Positions 1 to 6,262 are shown, counted from the stretch's first letter. The stretch: DNA of 8,434 nt from Pyrodictium sp. (GCA_015662475.1 DQUB01000074.1:1-8434); one strand, 5' to 3'. Numbers and translations: made by a program. The notes: a model not told the origin generated them from the letters alone.

Positions 1-502
1 CATTACCTCTCACATACTCTACGCCAACCGCTAATGCTACTAGTGCATCAATAACATCTTTTTTAAGAGCCTTTAAATCGCCCGGCACATTCCTGCAAAC
101 ACGCTCTACAGCTTTAATAGGCGAGTTGCAGGATGACGCTAGCCAAGCACTACGTGGATGTGTCTCTAGAACATGGATACCAACCTCCTCAAGAAGATTT
201 TTTATCCTAACAGCTCTTTCTACCAACATCTGCATACCTTTCCACATAGGAGGCAAAACTTTATAGCCAAGTCTCCTCATTACTATGTCGACGTTTCTAA
301 ACCATCCTTGTCTAGGAAAGGCTAGTGGTGAGTCTATCACTACAAGTTTGGGTTTAATCTCCAACACTTTTAGGAGACTTTTATCGTCGTAGACAATGCC
401 GTAATCGAGAATCGTACAACTATCATTTACTAGGCAACCTACAGCATAGCCAGTAGGTCTTCGCGGCGAACCTGCAAGATCTAATCCGATAATCGTGGAC
501 AG
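1..502 (-). CDS. DUF429 family RNase H-like nuclease (C-terminus cut by window edge)
   Basis: At least 167 residues are present and the gene continues past position 1. The reading opens with IIGLDLAGSPRRPTGYAV, the hallmark N-terminus of DUF429 (predicted RNase H-fold nucleases, COG2410). It continues with VVIDSPLAFP (Asp57), ETHPRSAW (Glu113) and KKDVIDALVALAVG (Asp149/Asp152). The spaced acidic residues Asp8, Asp57, Glu113 and Asp149/152 fit an RNase H-like metal site; the substrate is unknown. Start: an in-frame TGA at 511-509 bars extension, and no ATG, GTG or TTG occurs between it and the first motif. The best candidate is CTG at 502, five nt after GGTGAG (513-508); ATT at 493 is the alternative. 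With CTG the gene overlaps the upstream DHH gene by 22 nt, so the two are probably co-transcribed and translationally coupled. The family call is firm; the start is inferred. Confidence 0.85.
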   Translation of the reverse strand, partial: MSTIIGLDLAGSPRRPTGYAVGCLVNDSCTILDYGIVYDDKSLLKVLEIKPKLVVIDSPLAFPRQGWFRNVDIVMRRLGYKVLPPMWKGMQMLVERAVRIKNLLEEVGIHVLETHPRSAWLASSCNSPIKAVERVCRNVPGDLKALKKDVIDALVALAVGVEYVRGN

Positions 503-1488
503 CCTATCTCACCCAACACCCTCTCTATGAGCTTAGCAGTGTAAACTAGTTTATAACGAGGATATATTCTTGCTAGAAGCCTTGCCCACCAAGGCATGTT
601 TAGTGGAGCACCAGCCGCTTTCGGGTGTCCTCCCCCACCAAGCTTTACCGCAATCTCTCTAACATTAACAGCTTTTGATCTAAGGCTAATCCCTTTAGAA
701 CCACCTCGTCTCACTATCACTACAAAATCGGCATTATACCTATCCACTAGACTATTCCCAATAATGCTTGCTGCAGGAGGTCCTGGATGTTTCAACACAA
801 CCACAAACCGGCAACCAGCTTTACTGCCAACTACCACACTTTGCAAAGCCTTTGTAAAACCATCAAACTCCAGTTTAAGGTATTCTTCTAACGCTTCGTC
901 GAGCTCTGGCCACCACAAACTTCCCTCGCTAAAACCGATAACCAGTTTCCTTCTCCACGCATCACCTTTTCTACCCTTATACCTATCAACAACTCTGTAT
1001 AGTTTCGTTGAAAGAGGATGATCCCAACGCCAAAGATCAGCAGCACATGTTGCTGCAACAAGCTCCTTTACATGCTCATCTGGCTGCGCCTCTAATTCTT
1101 CCACCGCATACTTTGCTACGACTCCTGTTGCACAAGTTGACGTGTCAACGTATAAGCGCACTCCAACACTTTTAAGCTGATTAATCCACTCACCACACCA
1201 TCTATGATGATCGTACCATTCCACTATAACACCATGCCTAACCAACTCTTTCAATCTCTCCACTATATTTTCAAAATCTGCAGCATTGGGGCTCAAATCC
1301 ATTATTGCAACTCTTGTTGTCGAAGATGTGTTGATCTGCTTTAACACCTTATACAGCTTATATGGTTCGGTAAAATGTACAACAGCATTCACGCCTAACT
1401 TAGCACCGGCAAGTCTAAGATAGACAGCGGCAGCAGCAATACCATCAAGATCTGTATGCGTTATTACCGTGTAATATTGCTTCACCAT
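481..1488 (-). CDS. DHH/DHHA1 family phosphoesterase (RecJ/NrnA-like)
   Basis: This 335-residue protein has the full DHH superfamily signature: HTDLDG at residues 11-16 (motif I), MDLSP at 63-67 (motif II Asp), YDHHRW at 92-97 (motif III, the name-giving DHH) and DLWRWDHP at 151-158 (further metal-site Asp). The C-terminal DHHA1 substrate-binding domain carries GGGGHPKAAG at 284-293. Such enzymes are Mn-dependent phosphoesterases acting on single-stranded nucleic acid ends, oligonucleotides or cyclic dinucleotides. The length is nearer NrnA-type enzymes than the larger archaeal RecJ/GAN proteins, so an oligonucleotide or nanoRNA substrate is possible but not shown. I chose ATG at 1488 because GAGGTGA (1500-1494) sits 5 nt before it; a GTG at 1497 would add three residues but overlaps that SD. 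The gene lies 5 nt after the small membrane protein and overlaps the DUF429 nuclease, suggesting a nucleic-acid turnover operon. Confidence 0.9.
   Translation of the reverse strand: MVKQYYTVITHTDLDGIAAAAVYLRLAGAKLGVNAVVHFTEPYKLYKVLKQINTSSTTRVAIMDLSPNAADFENIVERLKELVRHGVIVEWYDHHRWCGEWINQLKSVGVRLYVDTSTCATGVVAKYAVEELEAQPDEHVKELVAATCAADLWRWDHPLSTKLYRVVDRYKGRKGDAWRRKLVIGFSEGSLWWPELDEALEEYLKLEFDGFTKALQSVVVGSKAGCRFVVVLKHPGPPAASIIGNSLVDRYNADFVVIVRRGGSKGISLRSKAVNVREIAVKLGGGGHPKAAGAPLNMPWWARLLARIYPRYKLVYTAKLIERVLGEIGCPRLSD
508..513 (-). promoter_or_regulatory. Shine-Dalgarno site for the DUF429 gene
   Basis: The minus strand reads GGTGAG here, complementary to the archaeal 16S tail, with a 5-nt spacer to CTG at 502. 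It lies inside the 3' end of the DHH coding region. It is the main argument for a CTG start, because no standard start codon follows at a usable distance. Confidence 0.45.
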
Positions 1489-1493
1489 AATTC

Positions 1494-1500
1494 TCACCTC
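1494..1500 (-). promoter_or_regulatory. Shine-Dalgarno site deciding the DHH start
   Basis: The minus strand reads GAGGTGA, a strong archaeal SD, 5 nt before ATG at 1488. It overlaps the TGA stop of the upstream membrane-protein gene (1496-1494), a typical coupled arrangement. The competing GTG at 1497 lies within the SD itself and has no good site of its own. Confidence 0.7.
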
Positions 1501-1703
1501 ATAAGCTTCCTATACATTATATGCTCGATCAATGCTACTATTACTGCAAAGATTAGCCCCATCCCAAGACCCATAGCAATACGGGTATGCAAACTCGCCT
1601 CCTGTGAAACTGTCAAACCCCAAACTATGAAGGTTACGCCTAGCAGAAACACAGCCAGTACAAATATTGTTGCAACTAGCCTCGGCGACGCCGACCCTAC
1701 CAC
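1494..1703 (-). CDS. small two-helix membrane protein, unknown function
   Basis: This is a 69-residue protein with two clear transmembrane helices at about residues 10-32 and 41-64. They are joined by a short polar loop (SQEASLHTR), and the C-terminus is basic (YRKLMR), which by the positive-inside rule places both ends in the cytoplasm. I do not recognise the family. It is the first gene of the minus-strand operon, 5 nt before the DHH phosphoesterase. The start is GTG at 1703 because an in-frame TAG lies at 1712-1710; the site before GTG has only GGG about 9 nt away, a poor SD. The first nine codons overlap a GC-rich structured stretch, so the true start could differ. Confidence 0.6.
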   Translation of the reverse strand: MVGSASPRLVATIFVLAVFLLGVTFIVWGLTVSQEASLHTRIAMGLGMGLIFAVIVALIEHIMYRKLMR

Positions 1704-1746
1704 ATCGGACTACCCTTCGGTCCCGGTGGATGTCCTCAACGGCACA
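1690..1746 (+). ncRNA. candidate structured RNA, H/ACA-like hairpin
   Basis: A roughly 63-nt stretch (1683-1745) is about two-thirds G+C by my count, well above its flanks. On the plus strand it folds as a lower stem GCCG/CGGC (1690-1693 with 1740-1743), an internal loop, and an upper stem CCAC/GTGG (1700-1703 with 1726-1729) continuing through C1706-G1725 and GGAC/GTCC (1707-1710 with 1720-1723), capped by a 9-nt loop. ACA follows at 1744-1746, exactly 14 nt after the upper stem, the spacing known for H/ACA guide RNAs. A weak TATA-like box (1660-1668) lies about 25 nt before 1690. Against this, the lower stem is short, no K-turn or K-loop is obvious, and the element overlaps the 5' end of the minus-strand gene. 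It could instead be a structured leader of that gene. Confidence 0.3.
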
Positions 1747-1750
1747 AGAA

Positions 1751-1760
1751 CTTCATAAAC
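1751..1760 (-). promoter_or_regulatory. putative TATA box for the minus-strand operon
   Basis: The minus strand reads GTTTATGAAG. Twenty-five nt downstream puts the transcript start near 1731, about 28 nt before the GTG of the small membrane protein. The leader would be unusually GC-rich. This is inferred from spacing only. Confidence 0.35.
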
Positions 1761-1783
1761 ATTTTGTGAGAACCTCCAATCTA

Positions 1784-1793
1784 AAACTATATT
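1784..1793 (+). promoter_or_regulatory. putative TATA box for the repair operon
   Basis: The plus strand reads AAACTATATT. A start about 25 nt downstream (near 1814) would leave a leader of roughly 23 nt carrying GGAGG at 1821-1825, 11 nt before the TTG start of AGOG. The position fits an archaeal promoter driving the AGOG, HerA-like and glycosylase genes. Confidence 0.45.
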
Positions 1794-1836
1794 CTTTGTA
1801 CCTCAAAAACCCTTTTCATAGGAGGAAAAACCTACG

Positions 1837-2700
1837 TTGTTGCAAGCAAACATACAGCGCATTCATGCCATAGCTAACGTATTACAGAGAGTTCGTCCAG
1901 AGGCGATAGATGCTATTGAATTCAACGATCCCCAATTTAAGGCTGTTAGTAGAGTAGTTAATGTGTATGGGCGCAAAGCTGTAGCACTTGTAGTCGCCAA
2001 TGCTCTTGTAAGTTATAGACTAACTCTTACGGGGGAAGAGTATTGGACAGAGTTTGCCGATTGGTTTACGAGAGCTAAACCGTATATTCAAACTGCAAGT
2101 GACATTCTTAAAGCCTTTTCAAGCTTTTTGAATGTGTCGAAAGGCAATAAAATCCTTAGAGTCCAAAAGCTCAATAGGCTTCAGAGAGCTGCAAGAGTCT
2201 TAGAAAACGTACTAGTAGAGCCAGACCACTATCTAGATCTCAGATTGCTCGTCAACGATTTAGCTGCATCTCTAAAAGCTAAACCTTTTGAAAAAACAAT
2301 AGTTTTTGCCGCCAAAATGGCCTACTACACTTTCAAAGTATTAGGGTGTACTGCTAAGCTAGAAGAGGTCGACATGATACCTGTTGATAAGAGAATTGCG
2401 TTACTAACAGTAACTTCTGGACTCCTCGACACAAACCCCAAAAATATCTTGTCACAATATCGGAATATCGCTATAAAGGCGTGGCAAGAGATTGCAAAAC
2501 TTTCAAACATACCACCTCTACGCCTCGATGCTATAGTCTGGCTACCCGCTAGAGGGCTTGAGAAGCTACTCTATAGGGGGAGGATAGAGGCTGCCAGAGA
2601 CGAGTTTACACGTAGACTAAACAACCTCTCAAGCGGTCTTATAGACTGGCATACAGCTAGAGATATTGCTAGACAAATACTCTACCGACCTCCGCCCTAA
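1837..2700 (+). CDS. agog: AGOG-type 8-oxoguanine DNA glycosylase/AP lyase
   Basis: This 287-residue protein matches the archaeal AGOG family along most of its length. Landmarks are FNDPQFKAVSRVV (29-41), NALVSYRLTLTGEEYW (55-70), PFEKTIVFAAKMAYY (150-164), IPVDKRIALLTVTSGLLD (181-198) and NIPPLRLDAIVWL (224-236). From memory of Pyrobaculum AGOG (catalytic Lys140 and Asp172), the equivalents are Lys153 and Asp184, so a bifunctional enzyme that excises 8-oxoguanine and cleaves the abasic site is expected. It is longer than that 256-residue enzyme, mainly through a charged C-terminal extension (about 240-287). The start is TTG at 1837 after GGAGG (1821-1825); an in-frame TAG at 1819 prevents extension and a second TTG follows at 1840. 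It heads a plus-strand operon with a HerA-like ATPase and a second glycosylase. Confidence 0.9.
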   Translation: MLQANIQRIHAIANVLQRVRPEAIDAIEFNDPQFKAVSRVVNVYGRKAVALVVANALVSYRLTLTGEEYWTEFADWFTRAKPYIQTASDILKAFSSFLNVSKGNKILRVQKLNRLQRAARVLENVLVEPDHYLDLRLLVNDLAASLKAKPFEKTIVFAAKMAYYTFKVLGCTAKLEEVDMIPVDKRIALLTVTSGLLDTNPKNILSQYRNIAIKAWQEIAKLSNIPPLRLDAIVWLPARGLEKLLYRGRIEAARDEFTRRLNNLSSGLIDWHTARDIARQILYRPPP

Positions 2701-2721
2701 CCATCCTGACTTTCGCTAAAC

Positions 2722-2778
2722 CCTCTCCCACCAAATGCTTATCATCTCAAAAGTTGCCACATACTCTATTGGGAGAGG
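2722..2778 (+). repeat. inverted repeat masking a possible HerA-like RBS
   Basis: CCTCTCCCA (2722-2730) and TGGGAGAGG (2770-2778) are perfect 9-nt complements separated by 39 nt. The right arm is the only SD-like sequence near the HerA-like gene start and lies 4 nt before the internal ATG at 2783. The first ATG (2735) lies in the loop. In mRNA this would hide the ribosome binding site. Confidence 0.4.
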
Positions 2779-4309
2779 CAAAATGTTACCACTTGCACGC
2801 ATAGCCAAGGAAGTCGGAATAGTGTTGAGCGGCGCAAATGCTTTGTACGCACCGGTAGCATTAAGACGTGATGCTGAACTTGAAGTGAGGGAAGAGGATC
2901 TCGTGCTAATATACGACGATAGATTTGAAAACTATTACATGCTGGGTGTATTGAGATGGGTTACCCGCTACGAACCATTCCTAAGAAGGGCGACTCACAA
3001 CGTGTACATCGAGCATCCTGAAGCGTTAAACACAGACATAGTGATGCCCTTCACAAACGCTCTAGTGGAAATATATGCAGGTATATGCGACGGCTCACCA
3101 CTATGCGGAGGAAGACAGGGTATTGATAGCAACATCTACGCTCCAACACCAAGTAGTAAGGTGTATAAGCTCATAGACGCTAGTCTTCTCACAAAATATC
3201 TTGCCATTTCAAAAGCAATTCACGTGGGTGTGCACAAGTACAGTAAGTGGAGACTACCTCTTGACGTGCACTGGGTCCCATACCACATAGGTGTATTTGG
3301 AGCAACAGGTACTGGTAAGAGTAGACTTGTACTCAAGCTCGTCGAAGAACTCTCAAAAGCTGGGTTTAACCTCATAGTGTTCGACCATAGCGGTGTCGAC
3401 TACGTACCTGCAGCTAAGAAACTTGGCTGGGAAGTTGTTGATGCTAACGAGATTGTTATTCCACCACTCGTATTCGCTCAGACAATATCTGAGCTAATGG
3501 GCTTATCGTCCAGCTCTACTCTGAAAGACTATGTTGACTTGGCAACTGTTTGCTATGATAAGCTTAGAAGAGGAGAAGCTAGTAATCCAAGCACATGCTT
3601 TCAACAAGTATCAGGTGTTGTGAAAAGCGGAGGCAATAAAGTACAGAAATACGAACGATGGGACAAGCAGCTGTTTAGAGAGGTGCTAGCAATTGTAGCT
3701 AGGAGATTTGGTGCTAGAGACCATACAGTGTACAAATTGACTGTACTTTTAGACTACTATGTTCCCGACTACGTTTTCGAAACAATGAATCGTAGAAGTG
3801 TAGAACCAATAGAACTTGTAGAGCGTGCTTTAGAGAAACATGTTGTAGTTGTTGATCTCAGTAGTGAGAGAAACGTTGAGGTTAAGCGAGCTATAGTTGC
3901 CAGCATTGCTAGCTCTGTATGGAGCATAATATACAGGCGTTTGGAGCCCATAAAACTTGGACTAGTCATCGACGAAGCTCAAAACTATGCATGTGAATAT
4001 TGTGGTAATGCTGCTAAGGAACTAGAGACTGTTGCTAGGGAGGGGAGAAAATGGGGCTACTTTATCATAGTTGCTAGTCAGCGTATAGCCAAAGACATTA
4101 GACCTGGTATTAGGAGCAATCTTGGCACAGTCTTCTTCTCTAGACTCCAATCCAGAAACGATCTTCAAGAATTAGCCGGATATCTAGATCTTGGCAGAGT
4201 GACTGAAGCATCCCTAGCAATGTTGTCAAGAAGAGAATTTTATGTTGCTGGGCTGATGAACCCTCTAAGACGACCACTACTACTGCATATCGACGAAGTG
4301 ACGTTGTAA
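2735..4309 (+). CDS. HerA-like FtsK/HerA superfamily ATPase (DUF87)
   Basis: This 524-residue protein has an N-terminal beta-rich region (about 25-90) resembling the HAS-barrel of HerA, then the ATPase core: Walker A GATGTGKS (189-196), FDHSGVDY (216-223, the HerA-type strand-2 motif), VVVVDLSS (370-377), Walker B LGLVIDEAQNY (408-418), REGRKWG (435-441) and ASQR (448-450 region), the likely sensor and arginine-finger area. HerA forms hexamers that translocate duplex DNA, usually with the nuclease NurA for end resection. No NurA is present here, and the gene sits between two DNA glycosylases, 34 nt after AGOG and close before the second, suggesting a repair role distinct from classical HerA. 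The Walker B segment is followed by Cys420 and Cys423 (ACEYCG). The start is uncertain: ATG at 2735 has no SD, whereas ATG at 2783 (Met17) follows GGGAGAGG. Canonical HerA and a paralogue cannot be separated without a tree. Confidence 0.88.
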   Translation: MLIISKVATYSIGRGKMLPLARIAKEVGIVLSGANALYAPVALRRDAELEVREEDLVLIYDDRFENYYMLGVLRWVTRYEPFLRRATHNVYIEHPEALNTDIVMPFTNALVEIYAGICDGSPLCGGRQGIDSNIYAPTPSSKVYKLIDASLLTKYLAISKAIHVGVHKYSKWRLPLDVHWVPYHIGVFGATGTGKSRLVLKLVEELSKAGFNLIVFDHSGVDYVPAAKKLGWEVVDANEIVIPPLVFAQTISELMGLSSSSTLKDYVDLATVCYDKLRRGEASNPSTCFQQVSGVVKSGGNKVQKYERWDKQLFREVLAIVARRFGARDHTVYKLTVLLDYYVPDYVFETMNRRSVEPIELVERALEKHVVVVDLSSERNVEVKRAIVASIASSVWSIIYRRLEPIKLGLVIDEAQNYACEYCGNAAKELETVAREGRKWGYFIIVASQRIAKDIRPGIRSNLGTVFFSRLQSRNDLQELAGYLDLGRVTEASLAMLSRREFYVAGLMNPLRRPLLLHIDEVTL

Positions 4310-4323
4310 AGGTGTTAAAATCT

Positions 4324-5262
4324 ATGCCCCATACTATAAAGGCTAAAGGTCCTCTCTACACTTTCGAAATTAAACCTACAACATTGTATAATTGGCATGC
4401 TACACTTGCAACCTACAGTTTCGGCTGGCAATACGATGGGTCTAAGGGCTATATATGGCTTTGCGGTCACTGCGTAGCAGTGGTCAAACCTTTAAACGAT
4501 CATGCCCGCATAGACGTCTACTGCGGGTCCAACGATAGATGCTGGGAGCATGCTATTGACAAACTTAAAGACATTCTTGGCGTATACGAGGATTTAAGCG
4601 AGTATATTAGGCTAGGGAGAGGCGATCCTCTTGTAGGAGGTCTTTTAGAGGTTATGCCAGGTCTACATCTCAGAAGGATCAGCATATGGTATGCTTTTCT
4701 CGTTGCAGTTTGTCAGCAAAATGCTAGTTTCAAACAGGGTTGGAACATGCTTTACAAACTACATCTAATTGCTTCAGACAGACTTGTTATAAACAACACA
4801 GTTTTTCTTGAACCTCCAAAACCATCAGATCTTAACGAAGAAGTGTTAAGGGAAGCAAGACTTGGATATCGTACTTCTACAGTATTAGAAGCAATACAAA
4901 AGAAGGTGTATAGTTTTTCCTGCAGTGATGTCGAACAATTAGCTGATGTAAAAGGTGTAGGTCCATACACGTTAAACTTGGTCAAAGTTTTAGCGTGTAG
5001 AGATTATAGCGCCCTGCCACTCGATAGATGGTTGAAACGGTTAGCAGCTGAAGCATATAGCGTTGAACCTGATAATGTTGGTGAAGAGCTTGATAGACGG
5101 TTTAGAAGCTGGAAAGGATTAGCAGCTATACACACCACAATAGCTTTTGATGCTGAACCACTTAGACGAGCACTTGAAAGACTAAAGAAGAGGGCTAATA
5201 AACCGGGGCTTGTTGAACCATCTCCACTAACACTTTGGAAATACACGCCTGCTAAGACTTAG
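4324..5262 (+). CDS. HhH-GPD DNA glycosylase, AlkA/OGG1 fold
   Basis: This 312-residue protein has the three-part layout of AlkA/OGG1 enzymes. An N-terminal beta domain (about 1-85) includes FGWQYDG, like the OGG1 FRW segment. A helical link contains GDPLVGGLLEVMPGLHLRR (about 100-118). The HhH-GPD core carries CQQNAS (about 130-135), the helix-hairpin-helix VKGVGPYT (209-216) and the catalytic Asp234 in LPLDRWL. OGG1-type enzymes use a lysine just after the hairpin (G-V-G-T-K). Here that place is Tyr/Thr with no lysine, so a monofunctional glycosylase for alkylated or oxidised bases is more likely than a lyase. ATG at 4324 is preferred because GGTG (4311-4314) lies 9 nt before it; GTG at 4312 would add four residues. 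It is the third gene of the AGOG/HerA-like operon. Its TAG stop overlaps the TAA of the convergent methyltransferase. The substrate cannot be deduced. Confidence 0.82.
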   Translation: MPHTIKAKGPLYTFEIKPTTLYNWHATLATYSFGWQYDGSKGYIWLCGHCVAVVKPLNDHARIDVYCGSNDRCWEHAIDKLKDILGVYEDLSEYIRLGRGDPLVGGLLEVMPGLHLRRISIWYAFLVAVCQQNASFKQGWNMLYKLHLIASDRLVINNTVFLEPPKPSDLNEEVLREARLGYRTSTVLEAIQKKVYSFSCSDVEQLADVKGVGPYTLNLVKVLACRDYSALPLDRWLKRLAAEAYSVEPDNVGEELDRRFRSWKGLAAIHTTIAFDAEPLRRALERLKKRANKPGLVEPSPLTLWKYTPAKT

Positions 5263-6131
5263 AGTACAGGTTTTCGAGCTACTACTCCTTTAGCTTCTTC
5301 AACCCATCTCACACTTTCAAAACCTATATCGAGAAGTCTACGCTTTACACTCTGGTATAAGTTGATACCTCTATACCGGCCGGGTTCTCCTAGGTAGTGG
5401 TATAGTACGCCTCCAGGCTTTAAGACTCTAAAGAATTGTTTGTAGAGAGGAGTTCCGTAGAGGTCTCCTGTACTACCACCAAATCTGGGTGGATCGTGGA
5501 TTATTCTATCAAAACTTTCGTCTTCGAACAAATGTATGACCTTAGTCACATCACCATGTATTATCGTTATACGTTTGTCTGCAAGCATTCGACTCCAGGG
5601 ATTTCTTTCAGCTATCCATATAATCTCCTCGTCAATCTCTACTGTAACAACATGTCGTGCTCCTTGCATCACACTCGCTATTGCTGTATATCCAAGACCC
5701 ATACATGTGTCCAACACTATGTTTCCACGACGGATCTTCGCAGCACGTATCTTCGCCAACGTATCCTTCCAAGGGTCTATACCGCTTATTCGATGCATAT
5801 GTATGCCATCTATTTCCACCGTAGCTGCTACATTTTCACCAAGTCTTCTTAGAACCTTGTAGCCTTTTCTCCTAGTCTCTACAGCCCTGATAACACCATC
5901 TCGATCAAGATAATAATACTTGTTATCATGCACAGAATCAGGCACAAATTCGACTCGAATACACTTCTCACCATTTGATAGACAAAGGAGCTTATTCCTA
6001 CAATCAAACACTAGCTCGCCAAACTCTAGCTTTGAGCTACCACATTTTAACATAGCACGTATAGATGTTGGTTCAAGAACGAATGGGTATGGGTTAAAAT
6101 GGTAGATTTCAAGGTCAGTAATCCCCTCCAC
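5259..6131 (-). CDS. SAM-dependent methyltransferase, COG2521 type
   Basis: This 290-residue protein has a Rossmann methyltransferase domain in its C-terminal half. Motif I is VLDTCMGLGYTA (139-150), the acidic end of strand 2 is VTVEIDEEI (162-170), then NPWS (177-180), IHGDV (191-195), motif IV HDPPRF (212-217) and LKPGGVLYHYLG (237-248). The TCMGLGYTA, NPWS and HDPPRF combination is characteristic of the archaeal COG2521 predicted methyltransferases. DPPR resembles the (N/D)PP(Y/F/R) motif of N-methyltransferases acting on nucleic acid bases, so an RNA target is plausible but unproven. The N-terminal 110 residues are a beta-rich, Cys-containing region I do not recognise, possibly for substrate binding. 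The start is GTG at 6131, three nt after GGTGA, which is a short spacing. It is transcribed towards the repair operon and shares 4 nt with the glycosylase stop. Confidence 0.85.
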   Translation of the reverse strand: MEGITDLEIYHFNPYPFVLEPTSIRAMLKCGSSKLEFGELVFDCRNKLLCLSNGEKCIRVEFVPDSVHDNKYYYLDRDGVIRAVETRRKGYKVLRRLGENVAATVEIDGIHMHRISGIDPWKDTLAKIRAAKIRRGNIVLDTCMGLGYTAIASVMQGARHVVTVEIDEEIIWIAERNPWSRMLADKRITIIHGDVTKVIHLFEDESFDRIIHDPPRFGGSTGDLYGTPLYKQFFRVLKPGGVLYHYLGEPGRYRGINLYQSVKRRLLDIGFESVRWVEEAKGVVARKPVL

Positions 6132-6136
6132 TCTTC

Positions 6137-6167
6137 ACCGCCCTCAGGCTCAGAAGCTCCCAGCGGT
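6137..6167 (-). promoter_or_regulatory. possible hairpin in the methyltransferase leader
   Basis: On the minus strand ACCGC (6167-6163) can pair with GCGGT (6141-6137), whose GGTG is part of the SD GGTGA just before the GTG start at 6131. A three-pair inner stem GCT/AGC is also possible. The stretch 6122-6180 is GC-rich. The stem is short, so a role in hiding the RBS is only a suggestion. Confidence 0.25.
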
Positions 6168-6182
6168 TTCTTCACCCAAGAC

Positions 6183-6194
6183 ATATAATTTAAA
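6183..6194 (-). promoter_or_regulatory. putative TATA box for the methyltransferase gene
   Basis: The minus strand reads TTTAAATTATAT. A start 25 nt downstream (near 6163) would give a leader of about 32 nt before GTG at 6131. Farther upstream (6198-6213) a second AT-rich tract could serve instead. The rest of 6132-6262 shows no open gene. Confidence 0.5.
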
Positions 6195-6262
6195 GTCACA
6201 TTTATTTATAATTTGGATTGTTTATCGGCTAAGGCCCCCTATCATCACCATATAATTTTCCT

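Noticed and set aside
596..1021. 141-codon plus-strand open frame opposite the DHH gene
   Set aside because: Ser/Thr/Pro-rich translation typical of an antisense shadow; the opposite strand carries every DHH motif.
1671..1725. tRNA-like 5' half on the minus strand (GGGTAGTCC then TGTGGTAGGG)
   Set aside because: The D-arm would need weak G-U pairs and lacks A14, no anticodon arm or matching acceptor half follows, and the downstream sequence is membrane-protein coding.
1456..1873. Plus-strand open frames across the divergent promoter region
   Set aside because: They cross the minus-strand operon start and the AGOG ribosome site, with no SD of their own and no recognisable protein features.
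4752..5246. Minus-strand open frames within the HhH-GPD glycosylase
   Set aside because: Antisense shadows of the glycosylase with no motif or start signal.
5436..5862. Two overlapping plus-strand open frames opposite the methyltransferase
   Set aside because: Both lie antisense to the conserved SAM motifs, have low-complexity Cys/Tyr/Ser-rich translations and no credible ribosome site.
6205..6248. C/D box guide RNA on the minus strand, with a perfect GTGATGA box at 6248-6242
   Set aside because: Only a mismatched CCGA follows at a usable distance, and no C' or final D box was found.
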